Assembly: GCF_022271435.1 (NCBI RefSeq)
Contig: NZ_JAFIQY010000007.1
Span: 246,562 to 310,561 of the forward strand
Direction: 5' to 3'
Source: Streptomyces monomycini
GTDB lineage: Bacteria > Actinomycetota > Actinomycetes > Streptomycetales > Streptomycetaceae
Length of the DNA: 64,000 bases
Shown: positions 53,028 through 62,305 of the stretch, in pieces
How the letters are laid out: each line of letters starts with the position of its first letter
Position numbering within the stretch: the first letter of the stretch is position 1
Translations under genes and position numbers: made by a program
The notes under the pieces: model-generated
What the model was told of the DNA's origin: nothing
The model's input: the letters and a program-made list of their open reading frames with translations, nothing else
The model's database searches: none

Positions 53028-53650
53028 TCGCGGAGGACAACGTGCTACTCCGCGAGGGCCTGATTCTGCTCCTGGAGGAGGTCGGGCACGAGATCGTGGC
53101 CGTCGTGGGAAGCGGACCCGAGATTGTCCCCACCCTGCTCGAACACCGGCCGGACGTCGCCGTCCTGGACGTCCGGCTACCGCCCGGCTTCCGCGACGAG
53201 GGGCTGCGCGCCGCCATCGAGACCCGCAAACTCGTTCCCGGCCAGCCGCTCCTGGTGCTCTCCCAGTACGTCGAGGAGAGCTACGCCGCCGAACTGCTCG
53301 GACTGGGCGCCTCGGGGATCGGCTACCTGCTCAAGGATCGTGTGGGACACATCGAGGAATTCCAGGACGCGCTGGAGCGCGTCGCTGCGGGCGGAACAGC
53401 GCTGGACCCCGAGGTCGTCTCCCAGCTGATGAGCCGCCGGGACCCGCTCGACGCGCTGTCCCCCCGGGAACGGGAGGTCCTCGGGCTGATGGCGCAGGGC
53501 CTGGACAATCCCACGATCGCCACGACCCTGTTCATCACCGAACGTTCCGTCAGCAAGCACATCGGCAGCATCCTCGCCAAGCTGAACCTGCCGCCGAGCG
53601 ACAGCGGCAGCCGCCGGGTCCGCGCGGTGCTCGCCTACCTGAACGCCTGA
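53015..53650 (+). CDS. NarL/LuxR-type response regulator
   Basis: A 211-residue regulator from GTG 53015. Receiver: E7-D8, phospho-acceptor D52 in VAVLDVRLPPG, K107 in LLKDRV. LuxR-type HTH in the last 65 residues (LSPREREVLGLMAQGLDNPT, ERSVSKHIGSILAKLNL). It pairs with the upstream kinase. The matching palindromes before the ABC/kinase genes and before the small membrane gene at 53805 suggest it controls both. Confidence 0.92.
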   Translation: MRIVIAEDNVLLREGLILLLEEVGHEIVAVVGSGPEIVPTLLEHRPDVAVLDVRLPPGFRDEGLRAAIETRKLVPGQPLLVLSQYVEESYAAELLGLGASGIGYLLKDRVGHIEEFQDALERVAAGGTALDPEVVSQLMSRRDPLDALSPREREVLGLMAQGLDNPTIATTLFITERSVSKHIGSILAKLNLPPSDSGSRRVRAVLAYLNA

Positions 53651-53665
53651 CCTGCGTCGCGCACG

Positions 53666-53683
53666 GGTGTAGCTGGCTACACC
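53666..53683. promoter_or_regulatory. Perfect palindrome GGTGTAGC-TG-GCTACACC
   Basis: An 18-bp perfect palindrome 16 bases past the regulator stop and 122 bases before the small membrane gene. It matches the site at 51719-51736. It could also act as a hairpin, but the arm conservation between the two places favours a protein-binding site. Confidence 0.65.
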
Positions 53684-53804
53684 TCAGGTTCGGGGGAACG
53701 GTCCGATGCGCCGACCGGGGCCGCAGGGAGAAGGTGGACCGCGTAAGAGATCCCACCCCTGGCGCCCATCGGGCCGCCGGGGCGCACAACAGGAGGAACC
53801 CCTG

Positions 53805-53972
53805 ATGAAGCCCGTGCTCTGGCTGCTGCTCGTCGTCTCCACGGCGGCGGCGGTCTACGTCAGCACCTTCGCCCACTACACCGGCACCACGAGGATCCTG
53901 GCCGCAGTCGGTACCGGCGTCGTCTTCGTCGGATCCGCGCTGGGACTGTGGCTGACCAGCGGCAGGAAGTGA
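53805..53972 (+). CDS. Small two-helix membrane protein
   Basis: A 55-residue protein with AGGAGGA 7 bases before the ATG. Two hydrophobic helices (about 3-20 and 31-49) flank a short HYTGTT loop, and the protein ends SGRK. It follows the two-component genes behind a matching palindrome and may be a regulon member or accessory of the exporter. No family recognised. Confidence 0.65.
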   Translation: MKPVLWLLLVVSTAAAVYVSTFAHYTGTTRILAAVGTGVVFVGSALGLWLTSGRK

Positions 53973-53993
53973 CCCGTAGCGGCGAGAGCATCT

Positions 53994-54031
53994 GAGGAGG
54001 GGGCCGGCGGCGAGCCGGACACCCCCTCCTC
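53994..54031. terminator. Stem-loop after the small membrane gene
   Basis: A 10-bp stem (53994-54003 with 54022-54031) containing an inner CCGG/CCGG hairpin, 21 bases past the stop. Confidence 0.75.
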
Positions 54032-54360
54032 ATGCGCGACGCGGAAAACGGACACCACCTGGATTTCGCGTCCGAGCAGACCTCGGTGCACGTACACCAG
54101 AGGCTCGAAAAGCTCGGTGATCGTCCGCACCCCCGTGACGTACTGCGACTGACGCTCGCGGAAATGCTCCCCCTGCATGCCGACGCCCGCGCAACCAGCC
54201 GGACGAGCGCCGCCTACGGCCTGGAGGCGCTGCACGACCAGACCGTGCAGGAGCAGGCGCCCATAGCCTCTTTCAAGGACGGGCTTCCATCGAGCAGTTG
54301 GTCCGCCAAGCGATCGCCGACGGGCACATATCGACAGCCTCCGGGTACGAAGGAGGTCAG
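54032..54360 (+). pseudogene. TetR-type regulator remnant (C-terminal half)
   Basis: EQTSVHVHQRLEKLGDRPHP, then DVLRLTLAEMLPLHADARAT and LEALHDQTVQEQ, is the pattern of a TetR C-terminal ligand domain of Streptomyces. There is no N-terminal HTH, and near 54290 the frame shifts to continue with LVRQAIADGHISTA. It is therefore a decayed fragment, overlapping the end of the TDT gene on the other strand by 4 bases. Confidence 0.6.
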
Positions 54361-55400
54361 CCTGGTGGTTCGTTGCGCTGCGACATAGGTCCGGAACGGG
54401 ACCACTGGACGAGTATGACTGCGCCGACCAGTGTCCATGCGGCCAGTGCCGCCCACGCGGCCGTTCGACCTGCCTCTTGCCACAGGCCGGCACTGGTCGC
54501 GCGCGCGGCCCGTTGTGTGGCCACGGCGTACATGCCGATCGGGAAGACGGCCGACCACCAGGACAGTTCGTAGCGCAGCGGTACGCGGTGACGGATGTGC
54601 CGCCACGCGCCGGCACCCAGCAGTACGGGGATCAGCGCCGTTGCCCAGCCCGACACCAGCATCAGCACAGCGGTGATCACTGTCCTGACCGAACCGTACC
54701 AGCAGGCCGATTGCAGCACGCTCGCCCCTGCCAGGACGCTGATGGCCCCCGCTCCCATCGCGATCCAGTAGACCGGAGTCAGCTCCGTCGGAGAGACACC
54801 GTGACGCCGCAGACGTGTCCAGACCAGTGAGGTGACCGTGGCATACGCGAGCACGCCCGCCCCCCAGCAGCACATGCCTGCTACCGCCGTGGCGGGCCCG
54901 ACCCGCAGTTCCGTGGTGGCCACGACGACCGACTGCGGGCCGACCACCAACAGGAACCAGCTGCCGTCCGGTCGTGCCGACCGGTTCCGGGCGACGGTGA
55001 CGACAGCGCGCAGAAGCGCTACGCAGCAGAGGGCACCGCCGGTCAGCAGGCCGATGGCGAAGGGGCGCCAGTGGCCGGTGGCCAGGTCGGCGGCCAGGAC
55101 ATCGGATGCCGCCACGAAGGTGAAGAATCCGAAGGCGCGGGCCGGATCTGCGGCGTCCTGCGCCATCCGGCTGCGGTACGCGGCGATCCGCCACGCGGTC
55201 GCTGCGACGAGCACCACGTAGAGAAGTACGCCCAGGCTCAGCAGCAGTCGGGCCACTGTATGGGCACCGACGGAGGCGGCCGCCCGTGAGACGATGCCCG
55301 CCGCCATGACGGAGGCGAAGCTCGCCGGGGGGAGGCGCCCGATGCCTTCGCGCATGCGCGCCCGGTAGCTGTTCGGTGTGGTGGTGGCCTGGTGGCCCAT
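54357..55400 (-). CDS. TDT/SLAC1-family transporter or anion channel
   Basis: A 347-residue protein with about ten membrane helices; ATG 55400 with GGAG upstream. The opening REGIGRLPPASFASVMAAGI and the repeated helix-pair layout are those of the tellurite-resistance/dicarboxylate (TDT, TehA, SLAC1) family. SLAC1-type members pass nitrate and chloride. The gene follows narI by 119 bases on the same strand, so it may carry nitrate or nitrite for the enzyme; no NarK is seen. The TDT call is good, the ion inferred. Confidence 0.75.
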   Translation of the reverse strand: MGHQATTTPNSYRARMREGIGRLPPASFASVMAAGIVSRAAASVGAHTVARLLLSLGVLLYVVLVAATAWRIAAYRSRMAQDAADPARAFGFFTFVAASDVLAADLATGHWRPFAIGLLTGGALCCVALLRAVVTVARNRSARPDGSWFLLVVGPQSVVVATTELRVGPATAVAGMCCWGAGVLAYATVTSLVWTRLRRHGVSPTELTPVYWIAMGAGAISVLAGASVLQSACWYGSVRTVITAVLMLVSGWATALIPVLLGAGAWRHIRHRVPLRYELSWWSAVFPIGMYAVATQRAARATSAGLWQEAGRTAAWAALAAWTLVGAVILVQWSRSGPMSQRNEPPG

Positions 55401-55519
55401 CGATGCTCCAGCAACTGCTTCGTGCTGTGGACCGCGCACGGTATCGGCTTGGTCGCCTGGTCGGCTCGTGGTCGTCGTTGCAGCCAGGCCCGGTGGCCCG
55501 ACAGCGTCCGGGCCGGGTG

Positions 55520-56311
55520 TCACCCGGGGGTGCGGCGGGCCGTACGGTGGGGCGTCGGGGCGGCCTGTCGCGCCGGGTGACCCACCTGCGGGACCTGGGA
55601 CGAGATGCCTGGCCGGTACGGGCCGCGGCCGCCGGCGCCGCGGCGAGAGCGGTAGACGACGTAAGGGCGGATGATGTAGCCGAGGGGCGCGGTGAAGGCG
55701 TGGACCAGGCGGCTGAAGGGCCACAGGGCGAACAGGGTCATGCCCAGCAGGGCGTGCAGTTGGTAGGTAAACGGTGCCTGGGCCATGGCGGTGACGTCGG
55801 GGTCGAGGGCGAAGAGGCTGCGGAACCAGACCGAGACGCCGAGCCGGTAGTCGTAGGGGTTGGTGGCAGTGGAGGCGGTGGCCAGCAGCCCGGCCAGCAG
55901 GGCGGCGGCCAGCAACGGATAGACGAGGCGGTCGCTGCGGCTGGTCGCGGCGCGTACCGCCGGCATCCGCAGGCGGCGGTAGAGCAAAATGCCCAGCCCC
56001 GCTACGGCCGCGATGCCCGCTGTCCCGCCCACCACCAGCGCCGAGAAGTGGTACATCCTCTCGCTGACGTGCAGACGTTCCGTCAGGGACTCGGGCACGA
56101 GCAGCCCCATCACGTGGCCGCCGATGACCAGGAACAGGGCGTAGTGGAAGAGGGGCCCGCCGATGCGCAGCAGGCGGGATTCGTGGAGCTGGCTGGAGCG
56201 GGTGGTGAAGCCGAAGCGGTCGTAGCGGTAGCGCCACGCGGTGCCGGCGACCAGGACGGCCAGGACGAGGTAGGGCAGCACTCCCCACAGGGCGATGTGG
56301 ACGTGGGTCAC
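55520..56311 (-). CDS. narI: Respiratory nitrate reductase, gamma subunit
   Basis: A 263-residue membrane cytochrome b from GTG 56311 (GTGA overlap with narJ). Five helices; heme-ligand histidines H56, H66 (FHYALFLVIGGHVMG) and H186, H204 (YQLHALLG, LVHAF) sit nearly where E. coli NarI has them. It takes electrons from quinol to NarH. A basic C-terminal tail of ~40 residues is extra. Confidence 0.93.
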   Translation of the reverse strand: MTHVHIALWGVLPYLVLAVLVAGTAWRYRYDRFGFTTRSSQLHESRLLRIGGPLFHYALFLVIGGHVMGLLVPESLTERLHVSERMYHFSALVVGGTAGIAAVAGLGILLYRRLRMPAVRAATSRSDRLVYPLLAAALLAGLLATASTATNPYDYRLGVSVWFRSLFALDPDVTAMAQAPFTYQLHALLGMTLFALWPFSRLVHAFTAPLGYIIRPYVVYRSRRGAGGRGPYRPGISSQVPQVGHPARQAAPTPHRTARRTPG

Positions 56312-56934
56312 CTGCGGGCTCCTTCGATGTGCGGTGCTCCGTGGGCAGGAAACGGGTCGAGGCCCACGTTTTCGGTGGGTGGCCCGCCGCGTGCCAGGGC
56401 GAGGGCGGCGGCACGGTCGGCGGGGGCGGGGCCGGGCAGGGTGGCGCGCACGGCGCTCAGCACCTCGGCGTACGGGCTGCGGTACGTTTCCAGCGCGTGG
56501 GCGAGCAGGTCGAGGGCGGGCCGGTGTTCGCGCAGCAGGCGCAGACCGGGCTCGGGACAGCGGGCGGTGAATTCGAGTGCGGCAGGCAGGAAGTCGGGCA
56601 GTTCGCCGTTTTCCTGCTGCCAGCCGTGGGCGCGGTAGAGGGCTTTGAGACGGGCCAGGGAGGCGCCTCTGCGGCGGGTGTCGCCGTCGGTGTAGTAGGT
56701 CAGGTGCAGGGTGCGGCGCCGGCTGCGGTCGAAGGTGAGCACGTAGCGGGCCGCGAGGTCCAGGACCGGTACAGTCCGGGCGTAGGCGCAGAAGCGCAGC
56801 AGGGCGGCCGGCGCCTCCCCGGGCAGCTGCCGCATCGTCTCGGTGACGGCGGACAGCCGTACGGGCCAGTCGCCGTCGGGGTAGGTCAGGAGCAGCGAGG
56901 CCGCCTGGTGGACGGCGGGGCGTACGGCGGTCAC
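56308..56934 (-). CDS. narJ: Nitrate reductase molybdenum-cofactor assembly chaperone
   Basis: A 208-residue soluble protein; GTG 56934 overlaps the narH stop. Helical; VHQAASLLLTYPDGDWPVRL at the start and DLAARYVLTFDRSRRRTLHL with YYTDGDTRRRGASLARLKAL are the NarJ/NarW core. It binds apo-NarG for cofactor insertion and is not part of the final enzyme. Order narG-H-J-I is the standard one. Confidence 0.92.
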   Translation of the reverse strand: MTAVRPAVHQAASLLLTYPDGDWPVRLSAVTETMRQLPGEAPAALLRFCAYARTVPVLDLAARYVLTFDRSRRRTLHLTYYTDGDTRRRGASLARLKALYRAHGWQQENGELPDFLPAALEFTARCPEPGLRLLREHRPALDLLAHALETYRSPYAEVLSAVRATLPGPAPADRAAALALARGGPPTENVGLDPFPAHGAPHIEGARR

Positions 56935-58572
56935 AGTTCGTTCTCCCGGCGGCGGGGGAACAGTCCGCTGGGTGTGCCCCGGCCGTTCCAGTTGAGGAGG
57001 TTGACGCGGCCGCGCAGCCCGTTGCCGGCTGTGGCCGGTTCCGGGGCGGGCGGGGTGTGGAAGCTCTCCATGCCTGGCAGCCCGGTGTCGTACATGCCTG
57101 GGCCGCCGTTGCCGTCGAGGCTGCATCCGTCGTCCAGCGTGTCCGGGGGGGAGGTCTCCGGTGTAGCTGGTGGGGATGACGTAACGGTCCTCGTACTTGG
57201 CCAGGGCGAGCAGCCGGTACATGGCCTCGATGTCGTCCCCGCCGAGGCCGACGGCCTCGGCGATGGCGGGGTCCCGGGGGTCACCGAGGTTGATGCGGCG
57301 CATGTAGGAGCGCATGGCGGCCAGGCGGCACAGGGCGGCTTCGACGGGGGCGGTGTCGCCCGCGGTGAAGAGGTGGGCGAGGTAGTCCAGGGGGATGCGC
57401 AGGGTGTCGATGGCGCCGAAGAGGTTGGCGGGGTCCTCGCCGTCGTGGCCGCTGTGGGTGAGGGAGTCGACGATGGGGGACAGCGGCGGCACGTACCAGA
57501 CCATGGGCATGGTGCGGTACTCCGGGTGCAGGGGCAGCGCGACACGGTAGTCGGTGATCAGCGCGCGGACAGGGGAGCGGCGCGCGGCGGTGACCCAGTC
57601 GTGCGGGATGCCGCAGGCTTCGGCGGCGCGGGCGACCTCGGGATCGAAGGGGTCGAGGAAGCAGCCGAGTTGGGCCTCGTAGAGATCCTTCTCGTCGGGG
57701 ACGCGAGCGGCCGCGCCGACCTTGTCGGGGTCGTAGAGGATGACGCCGAGGTAGCGCAGCCGGCCTACGCAGGTTTCCGAGCAGACGGTGGGCTCGCCCG
57801 CTTCGATGCGTGGGTAGCACAGGGTGCATTTCTCGGCTTTGCCGGTCTGGTGGTTGAAGTAGACCTTCTTGTACGGGCACCCGGACACGCACATCCGCCA
57901 GCCGCGGCAGCGGTCCTGGTCGACGAGGACGATGCCGTCCTCGATGCGCTTGTACAGCGCGCCGGAGGGGCACACGGCCACGCACGACGGGTTCAGGCAG
58001 TGTTCGCAGATGCGGGGCAGGTAGAACATGAACGCCTGCTCGTACTCCAGGCGCACCTTCTCGTTCATCTGCCGCAGCACCGGGTCGGCTGCCAGTTGCT
58101 CCGGGCCGCCGCCCAGGTCGTCGTCCCAGTTGGGGCCCCAGGTGATGTCGGTGGGGCGGCCGTCGATGAGGGAACGGGGCGGTGCGGTGGGCAGGTCGTC
58201 GCCGAGCGGCGCGGTGGTCAGGTTCGCGTAGTCGTAGGTCCAGGGTTCGTAGTAGTCGCTCAGGGCCGGCAGCTCGGGGTTGGCGAAGAGGCGGGCTAAT
58301 CGGCGGGCGCGGCCGCCGGAGCGCGGTACCAGCCGGCCGTGCTTGAGCTGCCAGCCGCCCTTCCAGCGGTCCTGGTCCTCATGGCCGCGGGGGTAGCCCT
58401 GTCCTGGCCGGGTCTCGACGTTGTTGAACCACACGTATTCCGTGCCGGTGCGGTTGGTCCAGGTCTGTTTGCAGGTGACCGAGCAGGTGTGGCAGCCGAT
58501 GCACTTGTCGAGGTTCATCACCATGGCCACCTGGGCCATGACGCGCGGGGTGGGGGGTGTGCCGCGAGGCAT
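56931..58572 (-). pseudogene. narH: Respiratory nitrate reductase beta subunit, frameshifted
   Basis: From ATG 58572 the frame reads a near-complete NarH: MNLDKCIGCHTCSVTCKQTW, the cluster ICEHCLNPSCVAVCPSGA, the third group CRGWRMCVSGCPYKK with tryptophan in the NarH-specific place, and CTLCYPR. Near 57146-57152 (G7 on the + strand, C7 in the gene) the frame shifts: it runs as arginine/proline-rich sequence into narJ, while the other frame gives the normal end (DTLDDGCSLDGNGGPGMYD to RRRENEL, stop 56931). Removing one C restores the protein. The 4Fe-4S part is intact, so a sequencing slip or phase-variable tract is as likely as loss. Confidence 0.8.
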
Positions 58573-58573
58573 G

Positions 58574-61500
58574 TCAGTACTCCACGTTCTGCGAGCGGCG
58601 CCGGATGACGGTGACGGCGTCGCGCTGGTTGCCGGTGGGTCCGTAGTAGTTGGGGGCGAAGGACAGCTGGCCGTAGCCGCCGATGAGGTGGGTGGGTTTG
58701 ATCAGGAGCTTGGTGAGGGCGTTGTGGACGCCGCCGCGACGGCCGGTGGTCTCGGACTTGGGCACGTTCACCAGGCGTTCCTGCACGTGGTACATGAACA
58801 CCGTGCCCGGCGGCATACGGTGCGAGACGACGGCACGGGCGACGACCACGCCGTTGGGGTTGACCGCCTCGATCCAGTCGTTGTCGGCCACCTCTATCCG
58901 CGCCGCGTCCTCGACACTGATCCAGATCACCGGGCCGCCGCGGGCCAGGGTCTGCATGAGCAGGTTCTCCTGGTACTCGGAGTGGATCGACCACTTCGAG
59001 TGCGGAGTGACGTAGCGGACCGTCACCGAGCGAGCGCTCCCCACCCCCGTCGGGGAGTGTTCGCCCAGTGCGGCCAGGTCCAGGGGCGGCCGGTAGACGG
59101 GCAGTTGCTCACCGAGTTCGGCCATCCAGTCGTGGTCGAGGTAGAAGTGCTGGCGGCCGGTGAGGGTGTGCCAGGGCTTGCGGTGCTCGGTGTTGATGGT
59201 GAACGGTGCGTAGCGGCGCTCGGGCCCTTCCTTGCCCGACCACTCGAAGCTGGCTCCCACCTGTACCGGGCGCGCCTGGGTGTCGGAGAAGACCACGCGC
59301 CGCTCGGCGACCGACTCACCGAGGGTCTCCAGCCGACTGTCCTTGCCGCAGCGCTCGGCGAGGCGCGCGAAGCCTTCGGCGGCCAGTCGTCCGTTGGTGG
59401 TGCCGGACAGGGCGAGGATCGCCTCGCACAGCTTCACGTCCGTGTCCAGCAGCGGCCGGCCCCGTACCGCTTGCGGCAGGGCCGTTCCGCACCGGTCGGC
59501 CAGCCACCGGGCCTCCGCCCGCGGGTACACGGTCACGCCCTTGACCGTCATGCCTGACTCCTCGGCCAGCGGCCCCAGGCTCGCCAGCTTCGCGGCCACG
59601 GCCGTGTAGTCCCGCTCGACGAGTGCGAACGCCGGGAGGTTGTGTCCGGGCCGGGGCGGTACCGCCTCCCGCCAGTCGGGCACCACGCCGCCGGGCTGTG
59701 CCGTCTCGCCGGGCGTGTCGTGCTGCAGCGCGGTGGCCACCAGGTCGTAGCGGGTGTCCAAGCGGCCCTGGGCCAGCTCGCTGAACTTCGCCGCCAGGCC
59801 GTGGAAGATCTCGAAGTCGGTACGCGCCTGCCAGGGCGGGTCGATCGCGGGGGAGAAGGCGTGCACGTAGGGGTGCATGTCCGTGCTGGACAGGTCGTGC
59901 TTCTCGTACCAGGTGGCGGCCGGCAGCACCAGGTCCGCCATCAGGGTCGTGGAGGTCATCCGGAAGTCCAGCGCCAGGAGCAGGTCGAGCTTGCCGCGCG
60001 GTGCCTGCTCGTGCCAGGTGACATCGCGTGGCCGGGCCCCGGGCGGTGCTTCCTCGGCGCTCGCGTTGTCGCCGGCGCCCAGCAGATGCCGCAGGAAGTA
60101 CTCGTTGCCCTTGGCGGAGGAACCGATGAGGTTGGCCCGCCATACCGTCAGCACCCGCGGCCAGTTCGCCGGATCGTCCGGATCCTCGCACGCGAAGTGC
60201 AACTGTCCCCGCTGGAGCTGGTCGGCGACCCACTGTGCTGGCTCGCGCCCGTCGGCGCGGGCCCGTTCCCCCAGGGCCAGGGGGTTGTCGCTGAAGGTGG
60301 GGGCGGAGGGCATCCAGCCCAGGCGGGCGGACTGCGCCACCAGGTCGGCGGTGTGCCGCCCCGCGAACAGTCCCTGTCCCGTCGCGGAGGCGAGCGCGTC
60401 GGCGCGGTACGACTCGTAGCGCCACTGGTCGGTGTGCAGGTACCAAAAGGGCGTCCCGGCCATCTGCCGCGAGGGCCGTACCCAGTCAGCCGCGCTCTGC
60501 ATCTGCTGCCAGCCGGCGTACGGGCGCACCTTCTCCTGACCGACGTAGTGCGCCCAGCCACCGCCGTTGACGCCCTGACAGCCCGTCAGCAGCAACAGCG
60601 TCAGGAACGACCGGTAGATGGTGTCCGAGTGGAACCAGTGGTTGGTGCCGGCCCCCATCACGATCATGCAGCGACCGCGCGTCTTCTCCGCGGTGTGGGC
60701 GAACTCCCGCGCAGCCCGCACCACCGCTCCCGCCGGCACCGAGGTCAGCGACTCCTGCCAGGCCGGCGTGCACGGCAGTGCGGCATCGTCGTACCCCTCG
60801 GGCCACTGCCCCGACAGGCCCGGACGGTGCACGCCGTACCGGGCCAACAGCAGGTCGAAGACGGTCGTCACCCACCGTCCGCCGACCTCGCGCACCGGAA
60901 CCGCCCGGCGTATGGTGCCTCCGCCGCCGGTCCCGCCTTCTGCGCCCTGGTCGAAGCGCGGAAGAACGACCTCCACGCTGGTCCCGGCCCGCTCCTCGTA
61001 AAAGGTGAGCAGAGGGTCCACGTCGCCCAGGCCGAGGTGCCAGCGGCCCGCACCGTGCTCGGACCAGCGTTCCCCCAACGTGCCGGGCGGTGCCACGGGA
61101 GCACCGCGGCCCGCGTCGAAGACCACCGGCTTCCACCGCCCGTACGCCTCCGCCTGCCCCTCCTCGGACAGCCCCAGGCCGGCCGCCGTGACGAACTTGC
61201 CCGGCACGAAGGACGTACCGCGCTGCTCCACCTCCACGAGGAACGGCAGATCGGTGAAGGACTTCACGTATTCGGTGAAGTACGGGACCTGGCGGTCGAC
61301 GAAGCACTCGCGCAGGATGACGTGGCCCATGGCCATGGCCAGGGCGCCGTCCGTGCCGGGGTGGGGGTGCAGCCATTCGTCGGCGAACTTCGTCGCGTCC
61401 GAGTAGTCGGGGGAGACCACCACGACCTTCTGGCCGCGGTAGCGGGCCTCGGCCATCCAGTGGGCGTCCGGTGTGCGGGTCACCGGCACGTTGGAGCCCC

Positions 61501-62305
61501 ACAGCATCAGGTACGCCGCGTCCCACCAGTCGCCCGATTCCGGTACGTCGGTCTGGTCGCCGAAGACCTGCGGCGAGGCGATCGGCAGGTCCGCGTACCA
61601 GTCATAGAACGACAGCATCGGCGCGCCGATCAGCGACATGAACCGGGCGCCGACCGCGTGCGAGCCCATCGACATCGCCGGAATCGGGGAGAACCCCGCC
61701 ACTCGATCAGGACCATGGGCACGGATGGTGTGCACATGGGCGGCGGCCGCGATTTCCAGCGCTTCGTCCCAGCCGATCCGCACCAGTCCGCCCTTACCGC
61801 GCGCGTTCTGGTAACGGCGGCGCTTGCCCGGGTCCCCGGTCACCTCGTTCCAGGCGGCGACGGGGTCGCCCAGCCGTGACCGCGCCTCCCGGTACATCTC
61901 CAGGAGGACGCCGCGCACATGCGGATAGCGCACGCGCGTCGGCGAATAGGTGTACCAGGAGAACGACGCGCCTCGTGGGCAACCGCGCGGCTCGTACTCC
62001 GGCCGGTCCGGGCCCACCGACGGGTAGTCGGTCTGCTGCGTCTCCCAGGTGATCAGGCCGTCCTTGACGTACACCTTCCACGAACACGAACCCGTGCAGT
62101 TCACGCCGTGTGTCGAGCGGACCACCTTGTCGTGCGCCCAACGCTCACGGTAGGGAGCGTCGTTGACCTGCTGATCCGTGCGGAAGACCGCACGCCCGTC
62201 CGGCGTCGTGGCGGCCCCTTGCAACTGCCGTCCGAGCTGCAGCAACCGTTCCGCCGCCTCACCCGCCATACGCTCCGCTGCCTTGCGTGTTCCGCGTTGC
62301 GTCAC
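58574..62305 (-). CDS. narG: Respiratory nitrate reductase, alpha subunit
   Basis: A 1243-residue molybdopterin enzyme from GTG 62305 (GGAGG upstream). The FS0 cluster motif HGVNCTGSCSW (H66, C70, C74) and C109 have the spacing typical of NarG. The Mo-ligand region YDWYADLPIASP, GSNVPVTRTPDAHW and the pterin-binding ADLVLPAATWYEKHD follow. It reduces nitrate to nitrite with NarH and NarI at the membrane. The gene is followed by narH one base later. Full family length, no defect seen. Confidence 0.95.
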   Translation of the reverse strand: MTQRGTRKAAERMAGEAAERLLQLGRQLQGAATTPDGRAVFRTDQQVNDAPYRERWAHDKVVRSTHGVNCTGSCSWKVYVKDGLITWETQQTDYPSVGPDRPEYEPRGCPRGASFSWYTYSPTRVRYPHVRGVLLEMYREARSRLGDPVAAWNEVTGDPGKRRRYQNARGKGGLVRIGWDEALEIAAAAHVHTIRAHGPDRVAGFSPIPAMSMGSHAVGARFMSLIGAPMLSFYDWYADLPIASPQVFGDQTDVPESGDWWDAAYLMLWGSNVPVTRTPDAHWMAEARYRGQKVVVVSPDYSDATKFADEWLHPHPGTDGALAMAMGHVILRECFVDRQVPYFTEYVKSFTDLPFLVEVEQRGTSFVPGKFVTAAGLGLSEEGQAEAYGRWKPVVFDAGRGAPVAPPGTLGERWSEHGAGRWHLGLGDVDPLLTFYEERAGTSVEVVLPRFDQGAEGGTGGGGTIRRAVPVREVGGRWVTTVFDLLLARYGVHRPGLSGQWPEGYDDAALPCTPAWQESLTSVPAGAVVRAAREFAHTAEKTRGRCMIVMGAGTNHWFHSDTIYRSFLTLLLLTGCQGVNGGGWAHYVGQEKVRPYAGWQQMQSAADWVRPSRQMAGTPFWYLHTDQWRYESYRADALASATGQGLFAGRHTADLVAQSARLGWMPSAPTFSDNPLALGERARADGREPAQWVADQLQRGQLHFACEDPDDPANWPRVLTVWRANLIGSSAKGNEYFLRHLLGAGDNASAEEAPPGARPRDVTWHEQAPRGKLDLLLALDFRMTSTTLMADLVLPAATWYEKHDLSSTDMHPYVHAFSPAIDPPWQARTDFEIFHGLAAKFSELAQGRLDTRYDLVATALQHDTPGETAQPGGVVPDWREAVPPRPGHNLPAFALVERDYTAVAAKLASLGPLAEESGMTVKGVTVYPRAEARWLADRCGTALPQAVRGRPLLDTDVKLCEAILALSGTTNGRLAAEGFARLAERCGKDSRLETLGESVAERRVVFSDTQARPVQVGASFEWSGKEGPERRYAPFTINTEHRKPWHTLTGRQHFYLDHDWMAELGEQLPVYRPPLDLAALGEHSPTGVGSARSVTVRYVTPHSKWSIHSEYQENLLMQTLARGGPVIWISVEDAARIEVADNDWIEAVNPNGVVVARAVVSHRMPPGTVFMYHVQERLVNVPKSETTGRRGGVHNALTKLLIKPTHLIGGYGQLSFAPNYYGPTGNQRDAVTVIRRRSQNVEY

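Noticed and set aside
56308..58572. NarH-NarJ fusion protein of 754 residues
   Set aside because: The apparent fusion arises only because of the C7 shift; the bridging ~70 residues are Arg/Pro-rich nonsense and the normal NarH end exists in the next frame.
59642..61879. Long + strand open frame inside narG
   Set aside because: Antisense of a fully recognisable NarG; no domain or ribosome site.
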